From Chelatococcus sambhunathii (GTDB lineage Bacteria > Pseudomonadota > Alphaproteobacteria > Rhizobiales > Methylopilaceae): DNA of 64,000 nt. The stretch is taken from assembly GCA_031316315.1 (NCBI GenBank), contig JADBEO010000020.1, positions 1-64,000 on the forward strand, in the 5' to 3' direction. The position numbers and the translations under genes were made by a program. The notes under the pieces were generated by a model. The model had not been told where the DNA came from. It did not search any database and saw only the letters and a list, made by a program, of their open reading frames with translations. How positions within the stretch are numbered: position 1 is the first letter of the stretch; each line of letters opens with the position of its first letter. This document shows, in pieces, positions 18,488 to 26,779 of the stretch.

Positions 18488-18934
18488 TCAGGCCCCGGCG
18501 CCGACGCCCATCCGATTTCCCCGGGGCCCTGGCCGCGGCGCCCTCAGCTTCAGGCAACGCGGAGGCGTCTCCGAGAGGTTTCCGGCGAAACGCTCGCGCA
18601 GGAAGTCGATCGCGGCCCTGACGCCCGTCATGGTGTAAGGTTTTTCGATCAGGCCGAGCGAGCCGTCCAGGTCGGACGGCAGCATGTCCGCGTTCGCCGT
18701 CGTGAATAGCACCGCGACGCCAGCTTCGCCGGCCGCGCGCGCGACGTCGAGGCCGGTCCACCCGTCCATCAGTCTGAGGTCGACGAGCGCGAGGTCGATG
18801 TCGGACGATCGGAGCAGGGCGACCGCCGTATCGCGGTCCGCCGCGAGGCCGACGAGGTCGCATCCGGCCTCGGTCACCGCCGGTCCAAGGCCGCCGGCGA
18901 TGATCATGTCGTCTTCGACGATCAGAACCCGCAC
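18488..18934 (-). CDS. Single-domain response regulator
   Basis: 148 aa. A receiver domain covers residues 1-118: acidic pair in VLIVEDDMIIA, phospho-acceptor Asp about residue 52 (LALVDLRLMDGWTG), Thr in LFTTAN and Lys in IEKPYT. The last 30 residues are basic and Pro/Gly-rich with no recognised output domain. No kinase gene is adjacent, so the partner is unknown. It resembles the stand-alone receivers that work in general-stress or motility phosphorelays of this order, but nothing here identifies the pathway. Confidence 0.82.
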   Translation of the reverse strand: MRVLIVEDDMIIAGGLGPAVTEAGCDLVGLAADRDTAVALLRSSDIDLALVDLRLMDGWTGLDVARAAGEAGVAVLFTTANADMLPSDLDGSLGLIEKPYTMTGVRAAIDFLRERFAGNLSETPPRCLKLRAPRPGPRGNRMGVGAGA

Positions 18935-19101
18935 CCGCTTTCCCCGAATCGTTCCCCTGACCGATCCTTAACGGGCGAGGCGGACGGACGCCACGCGCCG
19001 AGCCGCCGCATTGTTTCGACAAGCCGATTGTGAAAGCCGCCGGCGCCGCGCGCAGGGCGCGCCTGCAATATCGCCGCGGAACGAGCCGCGGGAGCCGTCG
19101 C

Positions 19102-19989
19102 TCACGTGCCCTTGGCGAGGATCGCCTCGTGCCAGGCGACGGCGCGGCGCATCATGCCGAGGTGCTGGCGCTCGTACATGCGGCCGTCGACCTTGATCGC
19201 TCCGCGCCTGGCGTTCTCCTCGAGATTGAAGGCGTCAATCACCTTCTGCGCCCGCTCGACCTCCTCGGCGCTCGGCGCGAAGCAGCTGTTGGCGGGCTCG
19301 ATCTGGTTCGGATGGATGATCGTCTTGCCGTCGAAGCCCAGGTCGCGCGACTGGCGGCACTCCTCGCGGCAGCCGTCGACGTCGGCGATGTCGTTGAACA
19401 CGCCGTCGAGAATGGTGAGGCCGTTGGCGCGGGCGGCCGCCAGCGCGAACATGATCCACGGCATCATCGGCGCGCGTCCCTTCACGAGCTGCGCCCAGGT
19501 GTCCTTGGCGAGGTCGTTGGTGCCGAGCACGAAGCAGGTCAGCCGGCTTCCGGGGACGGTGCGGCGCGCCTGCGCGATCTTCTCGATGTTGAGGATCGCG
19601 GCAGGGGTCTCGATCATCGCCCAGACATCGATGTCCTCGGGCGCGTCGAGCGCCTCCAGGCGGTTCGCGATAGCCTCGAGCACGGCGGTCGACGAGACCT
19701 TGGGCATCAGGATCGCGTCCGGCTTCGCCTCGATGGCGGCCTTCAGATCCTGCTCGCCCCAGGGAGTCTGCGGGCCGTTGACGCGGATGATGAGCTCGCG
19801 GTCGCCATAGCCGCCGGCCTTCACCGCGGCGCAGACCTGCTCGCGGGCGAGGTCCTTGGCTTCCGGGGCGACGGCGTCTTCGAGGTCGAGGATCAGGCAG
19901 TCGGCCGGAAGCTCCTTGGCCTTGTCGAGCGCGCGCTGGTTGGAGCCCGGCATATAGAGCACGCTGCGGCGAAGGCGGAGGTCGGCCAT
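19102..19989 (-). CDS. HpcH/HpaI aldolase / CitE-like CoA-ester lyase
   Basis: 295 aa, TIM-barrel lyase of the CitE/malyl-CoA lyase group. Landmarks: RRSVLYMPGSNQRALDKA, CLILDLEDAVAPEAK (Glu/Asp metal ligands), MIETPAAILN (metal-binding Glu), GTNDLAKD and KTIIHPNQIEPAN. Likely cleaves or condenses a 3-hydroxy-acyl-CoA such as malyl-CoA, beta-methylmalyl-CoA or citramalyl-CoA; the exact substrate cannot be read. The ATG at 19989 with GGGAG upstream fits the family start, not the longer open frame from 20184. No glyoxylate or ethylmalonyl-CoA genes are adjacent. Confidence 0.87.
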   Translation of the reverse strand: MADLRLRRSVLYMPGSNQRALDKAKELPADCLILDLEDAVAPEAKDLAREQVCAAVKAGGYGDRELIIRVNGPQTPWGEQDLKAAIEAKPDAILMPKVSSTAVLEAIANRLEALDAPEDIDVWAMIETPAAILNIEKIAQARRTVPGSRLTCFVLGTNDLAKDTWAQLVKGRAPMMPWIMFALAAARANGLTILDGVFNDIADVDGCREECRQSRDLGFDGKTIIHPNQIEPANSCFAPSAEEVERAQKVIDAFNLEENARRGAIKVDGRMYERQHLGMMRRAVAWHEAILAKGT

Positions 19990-20079
19990 GCGGTGGCTCC
20001 CTTGGCGAGAACGGTCGGGGAGCGTTCTAGCAGCAAAGGCGCCGCATGTGCGAAGCGGGGCGCTGGACTTTCGGGCATG

Positions 20080-20103
20080 AAAAAAGCCGGGCCCAGGCCC
20101 GGC
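20080..20103 (-). terminator. Terminator downstream of the zinc ABC transporter operon
   Basis: A 7-bp GC stem (GCCGGGC/GCCCGGC, loop CCAG) followed on the minus strand by six Ts, about 130 bp past the znuA stop. It would also insulate the CoA-lyase gene from read-through. Confidence 0.75.
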
Positions 20104-20235
20104 TTCGGCATATTCGACGCTCCGGCCTGCGCGCCAGTACATCCGTGGTCGCGCGGCCGAAGCGTCGTCCGGCGAACCGGACATTTGGTCAGTGTGCCGC
20201 CCCGTGGTTAACGAGGCGTAAACGCCGCCCGGCGA

Positions 20236-21144
20236 TCAGCTCGACAGCGCGGCGGTGAGTTCGCGCAGGTTCGAGCGCATCATGTCGAGATAGGTCCCGG
20301 CGGGGCCGTCCTTCGGCGACAGCGCGTCGGAATAGAGCGCGCCGCCGATCTTGGCGCCGGTCTCCTTGGCGATGCGCTGGGTCAGCCGCTTGTCGGTGAT
20401 GTTCTCGACGAACACGGCCGGGATCTTCTCCGCCCTGATCTGGCGGATGATGCGCGCGACGTCCCTGGCGGAGGCTTCGGCCTCCGTGGAGACGCCCTGC
20501 GGCGCGAGGATCTCGAGCCCGTAGGCGGCCGAGTAGTAGCCGAAGGCGTCGTGCGAGGTGATGATCTTGCGGCGCTCGGCCGGCACCTTCTCCCAGGCGG
20601 CGCGGATCTCGGCGTCGAGCGCGTCGAGCTTCGTCAGATAGGCGGCCGCGTTCGCCTCGTAGGCCGCCTTGCCCTCGGGGTCGGCGGCGACGAGCCCGTC
20701 GCGGATGTTGGCGACATAGGTCTTCACGTTGCGCGCGTCCTGCCAGGCGTGCGGGTCGGCGACCTCATGGCCGTGGCTATGCGCGTGGGCGCCGTCCTCG
20801 TCCTCCATCTCGCGCGCGCTGACGCCCTTGGAGGCGACGATCACCGGCGCCTTCGATCCGGCGGACTTGGCGATCCTGGACATCCAGCCCTCGAGGCCAA
20901 GGCCGTTCTCGAACACGATCTTGGCCTCCGCGACCTTCTTCGCGTCGGCTGGGGAGGGGGAGAAGACATGCGCGTCGCCGTCCGGGCCGACGAGCGTCTC
21001 GACCGCGACGCGGTCGCCGCCGACCTGGGAGACGAGATCGCCGAGGATCGAGAAGGTCGCGACGGCCTTCAGCGGCTCGGCGTGCGCCGGCGCGGAGATG
21101 AGGCCGGCCGCGAAGGCCGCGGCCACGAGGCGATTGAGCTTCAT
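20236..21144 (-). CDS. znuA: Metal ABC transporter substrate-binding protein (ZnuA/TroA type)
   Basis: 302 aa, cluster A-I solute-binding protein for zinc (or manganese). Residues 1-22 are a signal peptide ending AHA. Metal-ligand candidates are His in DAHVFSPSPAD, His in ADPHAWQD and His in ITSHDAFGYY; the late VENITDKRL supplies the acidic ligand region. A short His/Asp/Glu-rich loop (EDEDGAHAHSHGHE, about residues 113-128) is characteristic of ZnuA zinc binders and argues for zinc over manganese. The ATG at 21144 has AAGGA upstream. It is the last gene of a four-gene minus-strand operon. Confidence 0.93.
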   Translation of the reverse strand: MKLNRLVAAAFAAGLISAPAHAEPLKAVATFSILGDLVSQVGGDRVAVETLVGPDGDAHVFSPSPADAKKVAEAKIVFENGLGLEGWMSRIAKSAGSKAPVIVASKGVSAREMEDEDGAHAHSHGHEVADPHAWQDARNVKTYVANIRDGLVAADPEGKAAYEANAAAYLTKLDALDAEIRAAWEKVPAERRKIITSHDAFGYYSAAYGLEILAPQGVSTEAEASARDVARIIRQIRAEKIPAVFVENITDKRLTQRIAKETGAKIGGALYSDALSPKDGPAGTYLDMMRSNLRELTAALSS

Positions 21145-21158
21145 CGCAAGAATCCTTT

Positions 21159-22034
21159 TCAGGCTGCGCGATGGCGGCGCGCCGGGACGAGCCGCCAGAC
21201 GAGGCCGCCGGCAGGGCCGAAGGCCATGGACAGGAGATAGACGACGCCGGCCGCCAGGATGATGGCGGGTCCCGTCGGCACGCCGGCGTGGTAGGAGCCG
21301 AGAAGGCCCGCGACGCTCGCCAGCGCGCCGGCCGCGACCGCGACGCCGAACATCGGCGCGAGACGCTGCGTCCAGAACGGGGCCGTCGCCGCGGGCAGCA
21401 TCATCACGCCGACGGCGAGCAGCGTGCCAAGCGCCTGGAAGCCGGCGACGAGGTTCAGCACGACGAGCCCGAGGAAGATGAGATGCGCCGGGCCGCCGGC
21501 GCGGCTGACCGAGGCGAGGAAGCCGGGGTCGACGCATTCGAGCACGAGCGGCCGGTAGACCAGCGCGAGCGTGACGAGCGTCACCGTCGCGACGCCTGCG
21601 AGCAGCAGCAGCGCGTCGTCGTCGAGCGCGAGCACCGAACCGAACAGCACGTGGAGCAGGTCGACGTTCGAGCCGCGCAGCGAGACCATGGTCACGCCGA
21701 GCGCGAGCGACAGCAGGTAGAAGGCGGCGAGCGCGGCGTCCTCCTTGAGCACGGTCATGCGCGTCACCAGCCCGGCGAGCAGCGCGACCGAGACGCCTGC
21801 GACGAGGCCGCCGAGCGTCATCGCCGGGAGCGAGAGGCCCGCGACCAGGAACCCGGCGGCGGCGCCCGGCAGGATGGCGTGGGCCATCGCGTCGCCCGCA
21901 AGGCTCATCCGCCGCAGCATCAGGAAAACCCCGACCGGGCCGGCTCCGAGCGACAAAGCCAGCGAGCCGATCAGCGCCCGGCGCATGAAGTCGAACTCGA
22001 CGAAGGGGCCGATCACGACGTCGTAGAAGGTCAT
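21159..22034 (-). CDS. znuB: Metal ABC transporter permease (ZnuB type)
   Basis: 291 aa, ABC-3 family permease with about eight hydrophobic segments. Typical sequences include LMLRRMSLAGDAMAHAILPG (the conserved block with D and H) and GTLLAVGVMMLPAATA. It carries the metal ion across the inner membrane, driven by ZnuC. The ATG at 22034 gives the family N-terminus; upstream of it lies a 130-bp palindromic repeat, so a longer in-frame start is rejected. It is 14 bp from znuA. Confidence 0.93.
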   Translation of the reverse strand: MTFYDVVIGPFVEFDFMRRALIGSLALSLGAGPVGVFLMLRRMSLAGDAMAHAILPGAAAGFLVAGLSLPAMTLGGLVAGVSVALLAGLVTRMTVLKEDAALAAFYLLSLALGVTMVSLRGSNVDLLHVLFGSVLALDDDALLLLAGVATVTLVTLALVYRPLVLECVDPGFLASVSRAGGPAHLIFLGLVVLNLVAGFQALGTLLAVGVMMLPAATAPFWTQRLAPMFGVAVAAGALASVAGLLGSYHAGVPTGPAIILAAGVVYLLSMAFGPAGGLVWRLVPARRHRAA

Positions 22035-22043
22035 GGCCGGAGG

Positions 22044-22173
22044 CCGACTGCGTGCTTCGAGACGCCTTGGCTCGCGCCGAGGCTCCTCAGCATGAGGAAC
22101 GATTGAGGTTTGGAAATCTCGACACGCCTCATGTTGAGGAGGCGCGGAGCGCCGTCTCGAAGCACGCAGTCGG
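22044..22173. repeat. REP-like palindromic element between znuC and znuB
   Basis: Two 21-nt arms (22044-22064 and 22153-22173) are perfect inverted repeats built around GTGCTTCGAGACG. Inside are two more palindromic blocks, CCTCAGCATGAGG and CCTCATGTTGAGG. Sequences pairing CTTCGAGACG with CCTCA-x3-TGAGG are, to my knowledge, very frequent intergenic repeats in Bradyrhizobium and related genera. The element sits inside an operon, so it would be transcribed as a long hairpin between znuC and znuB. Confidence 0.8.
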
Positions 22174-22188
22174 TCTTTCCCATCGTTC

Positions 22189-22938
22189 TCACGCCGCATG
22201 CTCCGCATGGCAGACCGGCGCGCGGTCGTCGAAGGCCTCGGTCATGCCGCGCGCCTCCAGCAGACGTTCGGGGCGCAGCGCCTCGGCGGTCGGACCCCAC
22301 GAGATCGGCCGGCGCGCCAGCAGCAGCGTCTCCGGAAAGGCGTGACGGACGGTCTCGAGGTCGTGCAGCACCGCGACGACGGTGCGGCTCTCGCCGCGCC
22401 AGCGCGCGACGAGGTCGAGAAGGTCGCGGACGGTGTCGATGTCGATCGCGGCGAAGGGCTCGTCCAGCAGGATCACCGGCGCGTCCTGCAGCGCGAGCCG
22501 CGCGAACAGCGCCCGCTGCAGCTGGCCGCCGGACAGCGTGCCGATCGGGCGACGCTCGAAGCCGGTGAGGCCGACGCCCGCGATCGCGTCGCGGACCTTG
22601 GCCCGACCGTTGGCGCCGACGCCGCCGAAGGGGCCGATCTTCCGCCACAGCCCGGTCGCGACGAGATCGAAGACGTCGATCGGGAAGGAGCGGTCGAGCG
22701 AGGCGGCCTGCGGAAGGTAAGCGATTTCGCCCGATTTCAGCGCGCCGCGGTCGATGCTGCCGCCGAGCGGCTTCAGAGTCCCGACGAGGCCTTTCAGCAG
22801 CGTCGACTTGCCGGCGCCGTTCGGCCCGACCACGGCGAGCGCCGAACCCGGCGCGATCTCGCCGGTGAGGTGATGGACCGCCGGGTGCCCGTCATAGCCG
22901 AGCGTCACATCCTCGAAGCGGATGGCGGGGGCGTTCAC
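22189..22938 (-). CDS. znuC: Metal ABC transporter ATP-binding protein (ZnuC type)
   Basis: 249 aa. Walker A VVGPNGAGKST, signature LSGGQLQRA, Walker B VILLDEPFA and the H-loop VLHDLE are all present. Powers zinc import through ZnuB. The GTG at 22938 overlaps the stop of the upstream His-rich micro-protein by 4 nt (GTGA), so the two are translationally coupled. The 154-bp gap to znuB is occupied by the palindromic repeat. Confidence 0.93.
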   Translation of the reverse strand: MNAPAIRFEDVTLGYDGHPAVHHLTGEIAPGSALAVVGPNGAGKSTLLKGLVGTLKPLGGSIDRGALKSGEIAYLPQAASLDRSFPIDVFDLVATGLWRKIGPFGGVGANGRAKVRDAIAGVGLTGFERRPIGTLSGGQLQRALFARLALQDAPVILLDEPFAAIDIDTVRDLLDLVARWRGESRTVVAVLHDLETVRHAFPETLLLARRPISWGPTAEALRPERLLEARGMTEAFDDRAPVCHAEHAA

Positions 22939-23135
22939 GAGACGGTCCAGAAGACCGCCGCCCAGACGGCCGCGACCGCGAGAGCCGCGATGGCGAGGCG
23001 TTCGAGCGCGGAAGCCCGCAGCAGCGAGGCCGCCGCGTCGCGCGGTTCGGGACGACGCGGAACGTGATCGTGCCCGTGGCGAGCGTGCGCGCCGTGCGAA
23101 TGGCCGGCGTGGGCATGGCTGTGATGATCGGACAT
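22935..23135 (-). CDS. Histidine-rich small membrane protein, first gene of the zinc transporter operon
   Basis: 66 aa. The first 24 residues contain ten His (MSDHHSHAHAGHSHGAHARH and on), a likely metal-binding tail. A single transmembrane helix follows at about 46-64 (LERLAIAALAVAAVWAAVFW). It starts about 33 bp from the putative Zur box and its stop overlaps the znuC start. I know no named family. The position and His tail suggest a zinc-binding accessory to the importer (a donor, sensor or buffer); which side of the membrane the tail faces is not certain. Confidence 0.75.
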   Translation of the reverse strand: MSDHHSHAHAGHSHGAHARHGHDHVPRRPEPRDAAASLLRASALERLAIAALAVAAVWAAVFWTVS

Positions 23136-23167
23136 GGAGCGACGATCGCGGGATCGGTGACGACATA

Positions 23168-23198
23168 GAACGTTATAATGTTACGCGTCGCGGGCGCA
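23168..23198 (-). promoter_or_regulatory. Zur-like operator and promoter of the znu operon
   Basis: The near-perfect palindrome AAC-x-TTATAA-x-GTT (23168-23181, either strand) resembles proteobacterial Zur boxes, which have AT-rich GTTATA/TATAAC halves. On the minus strand it overlaps a -10 TATAAC (23171-23176) with a -35 TTGCGC 16 bp upstream (23193-23198). Binding of zinc-loaded Zur would block the promoter. Confidence 0.6.
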
Positions 23199-23336
23199 AG
23201 CGGCGTCGGACAGGGGCGGCGGAATGTCCGCCGTCTGCAGGAGGGCTCCGAAAAAAACGAGCGGGAGTCGGATTGGGGTGAACCGGGACGTCCTTCGAGG
23301 CGACCCACGGTCAAGGCAGAACCGGAGGACCCCGCC

Positions 23337-23591
23337 ATGACCACCGTCGATTTCGACCGCGCCGATTTTGCGCTTCTCGACGAACTTCGCCGCACCGAGC
23401 CGGTCTTCGCGGAGACCCGCCGCGGCGTGCAGGCGGCCTCCGAGTCCTATGACGACGGCCGCGCCACGATCCAGACCTCGGAAGAGCGCTCCCGCGCCTG
23501 GCGCGCGGTCATGATCGGCGATCTGCTGGGCGTCGCGCTGGTCGCGACCTCGGCGCTCTGGTCCTTCGCGCCGGCGATCGCGATCGCCTGA
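23337..23591 (+). CDS. Small hypothetical membrane protein
   Basis: 84 aa; GGAGG lies 7 nt before the ATG. An acidic, soluble N-terminal half (MTTVDFDRADFALLDELRRT) is followed by one hydrophobic helix at the C-terminus (VMIGDLLGVALVATSALWSF). No recognised family. It converges on another small membrane protein with only 3 bp between stop codons. Confidence 0.6.
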   Translation: MTTVDFDRADFALLDELRRTEPVFAETRRGVQAASESYDDGRATIQTSEERSRAWRAVMIGDLLGVALVATSALWSFAPAIAIA

Positions 23592-23594
23592 GCG

Positions 23595-23846
23595 TCAGAC
23601 GTCTTCCGTCCGCGCGTTCTTCAGCGCGCTCTTGACGAAGGCGACGACGGCCCAGACGCCGAGGCCGAGACCCGCGGCCTCGAGCGCATAGGCGCCGTAG
23701 TCGCCGAGCCCTAGGAAGCCCGCGACCGCCCAACCGCCCGCCACCGCCGCCGTGATGGTCTGGGCCGCGATCAGGATCGTCGCCGAGACGATCGTGACCG
23801 TCCTGGCGAACGAGCTCTGGGGAACGTGGGTCGGGATGTCGGACAT
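23595..23846 (-). CDS. Small hypothetical two-helix membrane protein
   Basis: 83 aa with two hydrophobic segments (about residues 15-45 and 50-72) and a short basic/acidic tail (KSALKNARTEDV). An AGGAG is present, though rather far from the ATG. No family recognised. It may be functionally linked to the convergent 84-aa protein, since both are tiny membrane proteins, but that is only positional. Confidence 0.55.
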   Translation of the reverse strand: MSDIPTHVPQSSFARTVTIVSATILIAAQTITAAVAGGWAVAGFLGLGDYGAYALEAAGLGLGVWAVVAFVKSALKNARTEDV

Positions 23847-24005
23847 GACGGTCCGGGACTCCTGGCGGATCCAAAAACTGCCGGCCTTTTAGCACGCGCC
23901 GCGCAAAGGTCGAGGCGCCTTCACGCAACCGCAGGCGGCTTGCCCGCACGCGCCGGCGCCTATAGCCCTTCGCCCGAATTCGACGATCGGGAGACAAGGG
24001 AAGCC

Positions 24006-25601
24006 ATGGCGCTGACAGCAGCCTCGCCGCGCGGCGTCGTGGCCGCGCCGCATGCGGCGGCGGTCGAGACCGGCCGCGCGGTCCTCGCCGAGGGCGGGAA
24101 CGCCTACGAAGCCATGGTCGGCATGGCCGCGACCATCGCGGTCGTCTACCCGCACATGAACGCCATTGGCGGCGACGGCTTCTGGCTCGTGCGCGAGCCC
24201 TCCGGCGAGGTCCGCTACATCGAGGCCTGCTCGACGGCGGGATCGCGCGCCACCATCGGCTGGTACCGCGATCGGGGCCACGACGTCATTCCGCCCCGTG
24301 GACCCCTCGCGGCGCTGACCGCGCCCTGCGCCGTCGACGGTTGGCGCGTCGCCCTCGAGCTCGCTCGTGCGGGCGGCGGACGGATGCCGGCCGAGGCGCT
24401 GCTGTCGGACGCCGCGCGCTTCGCGCGCGAAGGCTTTCCCGTCTCGCCCTGCCAGGGCCGCACCGTCCCCAAGCTCGCCGCCGAGACCTACGCCGCGCCG
24501 GGCTTCGCCGACGTCTTCATGACGGACGGCAAGCTGTTGGCGGAAGGCGCGACGCTGAAGCAGCCGCGCCTCGCCGATACGCTCGACCATATCGGCCGCG
24601 CCGGCCTGCGTGATTTCTTCGAGGGAGACGTCGGGCGCGAGATCGCGGCCGACCTCGACCGCATCGGCGCGCCGGTGACGCGTGAGGACATCGTCGCCCG
24701 CCGCGCGTGTCTTCGCCCGCCGCTTGAGGTCCGGCTGAGGGGCGCGAGCGTCTTCAACTCGCAGCCGCCGACCCAAGGGTTGGTCTCGCTGATGATTCTC
24801 GGCGTGCTGGAGCGGCTCGGCGTGAAATCCGACGAGGACGCCGCCTTCGTCCACGCCGCCGTCGAGGCGACCAAACGCGCCTTCCGGATCCGGGAGCGCG
24901 TATGCGTCGACTTCGACCGGATCCCGCTGGACCCGCAGGAGCTCCTGACCTCGCAGGCGCTCGACCGCGAGGCCGCGGCCGTTGACGCCGCGCGGGCCGC
25001 GCCGTACCCGCCGCAGCCCTCCGGCGACGGCGACACCATCTGGATGGGCGCGATCGACAAGGAGGGGAGGGCGATCAGCTACATCCAGAGCATCTACTGG
25101 GAATACGGCTCCGGCTGCGTGCTGCCGGCGACCGGCGTGCTGATGCAGAACCGCGGCGCCGCCTTCTCGCTCGATCCCGAGAACCCGAACGCGCTCGCGC
25201 CGGGTCGCCAGCCCTTCCACACGCTGAACCCCGCGCTCGCCGTCTTCGACGACGGCCGGGTCATGGTCTACGGCACGATGGGAGGAGAGGGTCAGCCGCA
25301 GACCCAGGCGCAGATCTTCGCGCGCCATGCCTGGCTCGGCCGGCCGATCGAGGAGGCGCTTGCCGCGCCCCGCTTTCGGCTCGGCCGGTCCTGGGGGGAG
25401 AACGATACGTCGCTCAAATATGAACCGCGCTTTGCGGGCGAGGAGATCGACCGGCTGGCGCGGATGGGCCATGAAGTCGCGCCATGGTCCGACGCCTTCG
25501 ACGACGAGGCTGGGCACGCCGGCATGATCGTCAGTCACCCCGACGGACGCATCGAGGGCGGGCATGATCCGCGCGCCGACGGCGGCGCGGCCGGGGCTTG
25601 A
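24006..25601 (+). CDS. Gamma-glutamyltransferase family protein
   Basis: 531 aa Ntn-hydrolase of the GGT family, which self-cleaves before a Thr that becomes the nucleophile. The predicted cleavage is before the Thr of GDGDTIWMGAIDKEG, followed by SYIQSIYWEYGSG and the small-subunit glycine block TMGGEGQPQTQAQIF. The N-terminus (AASPRGVVAAPHAAAVETGR) starts directly with the enzyme domain: no signal peptide is visible, unlike periplasmic GGTs such as E. coli Ggt. The ATG at 24006 has GGGAGA upstream. It may hydrolyse glutathione or a related gamma-glutamyl amide in the cytoplasm. phnM follows within 32 bp. Confidence 0.9.
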   Translation: MALTAASPRGVVAAPHAAAVETGRAVLAEGGNAYEAMVGMAATIAVVYPHMNAIGGDGFWLVREPSGEVRYIEACSTAGSRATIGWYRDRGHDVIPPRGPLAALTAPCAVDGWRVALELARAGGGRMPAEALLSDAARFAREGFPVSPCQGRTVPKLAAETYAAPGFADVFMTDGKLLAEGATLKQPRLADTLDHIGRAGLRDFFEGDVGREIAADLDRIGAPVTREDIVARRACLRPPLEVRLRGASVFNSQPPTQGLVSLMILGVLERLGVKSDEDAAFVHAAVEATKRAFRIRERVCVDFDRIPLDPQELLTSQALDREAAAVDAARAAPYPPQPSGDGDTIWMGAIDKEGRAISYIQSIYWEYGSGCVLPATGVLMQNRGAAFSLDPENPNALAPGRQPFHTLNPALAVFDDGRVMVYGTMGGEGQPQTQAQIFARHAWLGRPIEEALAAPRFRLGRSWGENDTSLKYEPRFAGEEIDRLARMGHEVAPWSDAFDDEAGHAGMIVSHPDGRIEGGHDPRADGGAAGA

Positions 25602-25633
25602 ATGCGGCGCCGGAAGCGGCCAGACATCCGGCC

Positions 25634-26779
25634 ATGAGCGGGGAGACGGTCCTCACCAATGCGCGGCTTGTGCTCGGCGACGAGATCGTCTCGGGGACGC
25701 TCGTACATGCGCATGGTGTTATCCGCGACGTCTCGCCCGGCCGCTCGACGGCGGCCGGCGCGGTCGACCTCGAAGGCGACCTGCTGGCGCCGGGGCTGAT
25801 CGAGCTCCACACCGACAATCTCGAGAAGCACTTTTCGCCGCGCGCCGGCGTCATCTGGCCGAACCCGCTGGCGGCCGCGCTCGCGCACGACGCGCAGATG
25901 GCGGCGGCGGGCGTCACGACCGTCTACGACGCCCTGTTCGTCGGCGGCTACGAGGTCGAGAACGACGCCCGGCGTGGGCTGCTGCCGACCATGGTCCGCG
26001 CGATCGAGCGCGGGGTCGAGCTCGGCCTGTTCCGCGCCGATCACCGGCTGCATCTGAGATGCGAGCTGAGCGACCCTGAGTTGACGGACCACCTCGCCCC
26101 GTTCGCGGACGGGCCTCTCGTCGCGCTCGCCTCGCTGATGGACCACACGCCCGGCCAGCGCCAGTGGCGCGACGTCTCGCTGCTCAAGCGCTTCATGGTC
26201 CGCGAGGGCCTCGCCGCGAAGGACGCAGACGCGCTGATCGAAAAGCGCAGGGCGGACGGAAAGCGGGCGGCGGCGTCGAACTGGCCGAAGGCGGTCGAGC
26301 TGTTCCGCGACCGCGGGATCGTCATCGCGAGCCATGACGACACCACGGCGGAGGATGTCGCGCAGGCGAAGGGCGCCGGCTGCGCCATCTCGGAGTTCCC
26401 GACCTCGCTGGAGGCGGCGCGCGCCGCAAGGGCGGCCGGTCTCGCCACCATCGGCGGCGCGCCGAACGTCGTGCGCGGCGGCTCGCATTCGGGCGGCGTC
26501 TCCGTGGACCAACTCGTCCGGGAGGACGCGCTCGACGCGCTCTCGTCGGACTATGTGCCCGCGAGCCTTCTGCAGGCCGTCGAGCGGCTCGGCCGGGACG
26601 GCGGCGTCGCGCTCGCGAAGGCCTTCGCGCTCGCGACCGCGCGGCCGGCGGCCATGCTGGGCCTTTCCGATCGCGGCCGCCTTGCGCCGGGCCTGCGCGC
26701 CGATCTGATCCGCGTCGCGATCGTCGACGAGACGCCGGTGGTGCGCGGCGTGACCGTCGCCGGACGGAGCGTGATGTGA
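25634..26779 (+). CDS. phnM: Alpha-D-ribose 1-methylphosphonate 5-triphosphate diphosphatase
   Basis: 381 aa, amidohydrolase superfamily. In the C-P lyase pathway PhnM removes pyrophosphate from the ribose-1-phosphonate-5-triphosphate intermediate. Metal-site motifs are ELHTDNLEKHFSPR and IASHDDTT; the C-terminus (NVVRGGSHSGGVSV ... LAPGLRADLIRV) is typical of PhnM. No phnGHIJKL core lies nearby: the gene is between a gamma-glutamyltransferase and its usual partner, a DUF1045 protein. An alternative TTG start at 25598 overlaps the ggt stop; the ATG is chosen because it opens the conserved domain. Confidence 0.9.
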   Translation: MSGETVLTNARLVLGDEIVSGTLVHAHGVIRDVSPGRSTAAGAVDLEGDLLAPGLIELHTDNLEKHFSPRAGVIWPNPLAAALAHDAQMAAAGVTTVYDALFVGGYEVENDARRGLLPTMVRAIERGVELGLFRADHRLHLRCELSDPELTDHLAPFADGPLVALASLMDHTPGQRQWRDVSLLKRFMVREGLAAKDADALIEKRRADGKRAAASNWPKAVELFRDRGIVIASHDDTTAEDVAQAKGAGCAISEFPTSLEAARAARAAGLATIGGAPNVVRGGSHSGGVSVDQLVREDALDALSSDYVPASLLQAVERLGRDGGVALAKAFALATARPAAMLGLSDRGRLAPGLRADLIRVAIVDETPVVRGVTVAGRSVM

